A stretch of 64,000 nt of DNA from Paenirhodobacter hankyongi (lineage in GTDB: Bacteria > Pseudomonadota > Alphaproteobacteria > Rhodobacterales > Rhodobacteraceae), in assembly GCF_003664585.1 (NCBI RefSeq), contig NZ_RCHI01000002.1, positions 186,001 through 250,000 of the forward strand, read 5' to 3'. Position numbers and translations under genes: made by a program. How positions within the stretch are numbered: the stretch's first letter is position 1; the number at the start of each line of letters is the position of its first letter. Below, piece by piece: positions 63,364 to 64,000 of the stretch. Under the pieces are notes generated by a model. It saw only the letters and a program-made list of their open reading frames with translations, was not told where the DNA came from and did no database searches.

Positions 63364-63684
63364 ATGACCACTGTTGCCGTCACCGACGCCACTTTCGATC
63401 AGGAAGTGCGCAATTCCGACATCCCCGTCGTCGTCGACTTCTGGGCTGAATGGTGCGGCCCGTGCCGCATGATCGGCCCGTCGCTCGAGGAGATCGCGGC
63501 CGAGTTCGAAGGCAAGGTGAAGATCGCCAAGGTCAACGTCGACGAGAACCCCGACAGCCCGGCCGTTCTGGGCGTGCGCGGCATCCCGGCGCTGTTCCTG
63601 TTCAAGAACGGCCAGGTCGTCTCGAACAAGGTCGGCGCCGCGCCGAAGGCCGCGCTGAAGTCGTGGATCGAATCGGCGCTCTGA
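63364..63684 (+). CDS. trxA: thioredoxin 1
   Basis: A 106-residue cytoplasmic thioredoxin reducing protein disulfides. The active site is [14 protein letters not shown] with the conserved cis-proline later in [14 protein letters not shown]. It is full length, with CAGGAGAA before ATG 63364. A terminator follows. It comes 54 bases after addA and probably has its own promoter, although the gap is short. Confidence 0.97.
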   Translation: MTTVAVTDATFDQEVRNSDIPVVVDFWAEWCGPCRMIGPSLEEIAAEFEGKVKIAKVNVDENPDSPAVLGVRGIPALFLFKNGQVVSNKVGAAPKAALKSWIESAL

Positions 63685-63707
63685 TCGCCGCCAGACCGGA
63701 TTGACAG

Positions 63708-63733
63708 AAAGGGCGCCGTCGGGCGCCCTTTTT
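63708..63733 (+). terminator. rho-independent terminator of trxA
   Basis: AAAGGGCGCC (63708-63717) pairs with GGCGCCCTTT (63722-63731) around loop GTCG, followed by TT. Its symmetrical A- and T-rich flanks may also end the minus-strand gene whose stop codon overlaps the T-tract at 63733. Confidence 0.88.
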
Positions 63734-64000
63734 CAGATCGGCCAGCCGTTGCGGCGCAAGGCGGTCAGGATGCGGTCGCCACTGTCGCCCCGCCCGGCGT
63801 TGATCGCGCGCTGCTGCAGGAACCAGTAGAGATAGCGGCGCACATCGGGCGCTGGCCGCGGCGCAAGGGCCGCCTCGATCCCGTCGCGCGGCACGCTCGC
63901 CGCGATGTGATGAAAGTCGATCTGCGCGAAAAGCAGCGCGGGCTTTTCCAGGAAATACCCCTCGAAGGCCATCGCGCTGTTCTCGCAGGCGACCATGGTG
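63733..64000 (-). CDS. capsule polysaccharide biosynthesis-like protein, C-terminal part (truncated by window edge)
   Basis: The last 89 residues of a protein whose start lies beyond the window. The stretch ENSAMAFEGYFLEKPALLFAQ resembles the nucleotide-binding C-terminal fold of KpsS/KpsC-type capsule proteins and other GT-B glycosyltransferases, where a conserved serine/asparagine region precedes a motif for recognising a bound sugar nucleotide. The end (RRYLYWFLQQRAINAG... LRRNGWPI) is basic. The stop is TGA 63735-63733. Identification is tentative; a capsule role would fit the exporter and ugd elsewhere in the window. Confidence 0.5.
   Translation of the reverse strand, partial: TMVACENSAMAFEGYFLEKPALLFAQIDFHHIAASVPRDGIEAALAPRPAPDVRRYLYWFLQQRAINAGRGDSGDRILTALRRNGWPI

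Overview
The window is GC-rich chromosomal DNA from an alphaproteobacterium of the Rhodobacter group (Rhodobacterales/Paracoccaceae). The best evidence is the block at 46.2-53.2 kb: ahcY, a LysR gene (hvrB), an H-NS-like gene (hvrA), regA, senC and regB, in the arrangement known from Rhodobacter photosynthesis and redox control. The RNase D-kdsD-lptCAB-hpf-ptsN run, the flagellar block and the tsaE-amgK-murU-addBA-trxA run fit the same group. I cannot name a species. Most genes are ordinary core genes. Accessory signal is limited to an integrase remnant beside tRNA-Arg(CCT) at about 1 kb, a surface-glycan region at 2.6-11.9 kb, an RTX protein at 16.8-19.8 kb and a few very small ORFs.

Layout. 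0-1.3 kb: the end of a cold-shock gene, two small ORFs, a terminator, the integrase remnant and tRNA-Arg. 1.5-2.6 kb: a LacI-family regulator with a matching operator. 2.6-11.9 kb: an ABC-2 export permease, cysQ, galU, galE, two tandem glycosyltransferases, a GT14-type transferase with an extra C-terminal region, and a NodH-like sulfotransferase. This set could make and decorate a sulfated surface glycan. 11.9-16.6 kb (minus): RNase D, kdsD, lptC, lptA, lptB, hpf, ptsN. 16.8-19.8 kb: an RTX protein containing a 306-bp tandem repeat. 20-21.1 kb: ugd (UDP-glucuronate supply). 21.2-27.1 kb (minus): leuB, a secreted nuclease-like protein, a membrane protein, leuD, an HdeD-like gene lying between leuD and leuC, and leuC. 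27.5-28.3 kb: rsfS and rlmH. 28.3-30.1 kb: an SGNH-like/GSCFA pair.

30.2-41.2 kb holds flagellar export and rod genes: fliI (minus); flgB flgC fliE fliQ flgF flgG flgA flgH fliL (plus); a FliJ-like gene, flhB, fliR, flhA and a lytic transglycosylase (minus). 41.2-45.7 kb: an inositol-monophosphatase-family enzyme, pmbA, a DUF2125-like protein and a degenerate crotonase. 45.7-49 kb: a DUF2853-like protein, ahcY whose Shine-Dalgarno lies inside a hairpin, a secreted protein, an HD phosphohydrolase and a 30-codon ORF divergent from hvrB. 49-53.2 kb: hvrB, hvrA, regA, senC, regB. 53.2-63.7 kb: a membrane-anchored PAS protein without a kinase domain, tsaE, amgK, murU, addB, addA and trxA. The right edge cuts a capsule-biosynthesis-like gene.

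I saw no CRISPR array, rRNA, complete insertion sequence or prophage. The most unusual proposals are the sulfated-glycan gene set, the hairpin over the ahcY ribosome-binding site, and the 30-codon ORF facing hvrB. All three are inferences from sequence.
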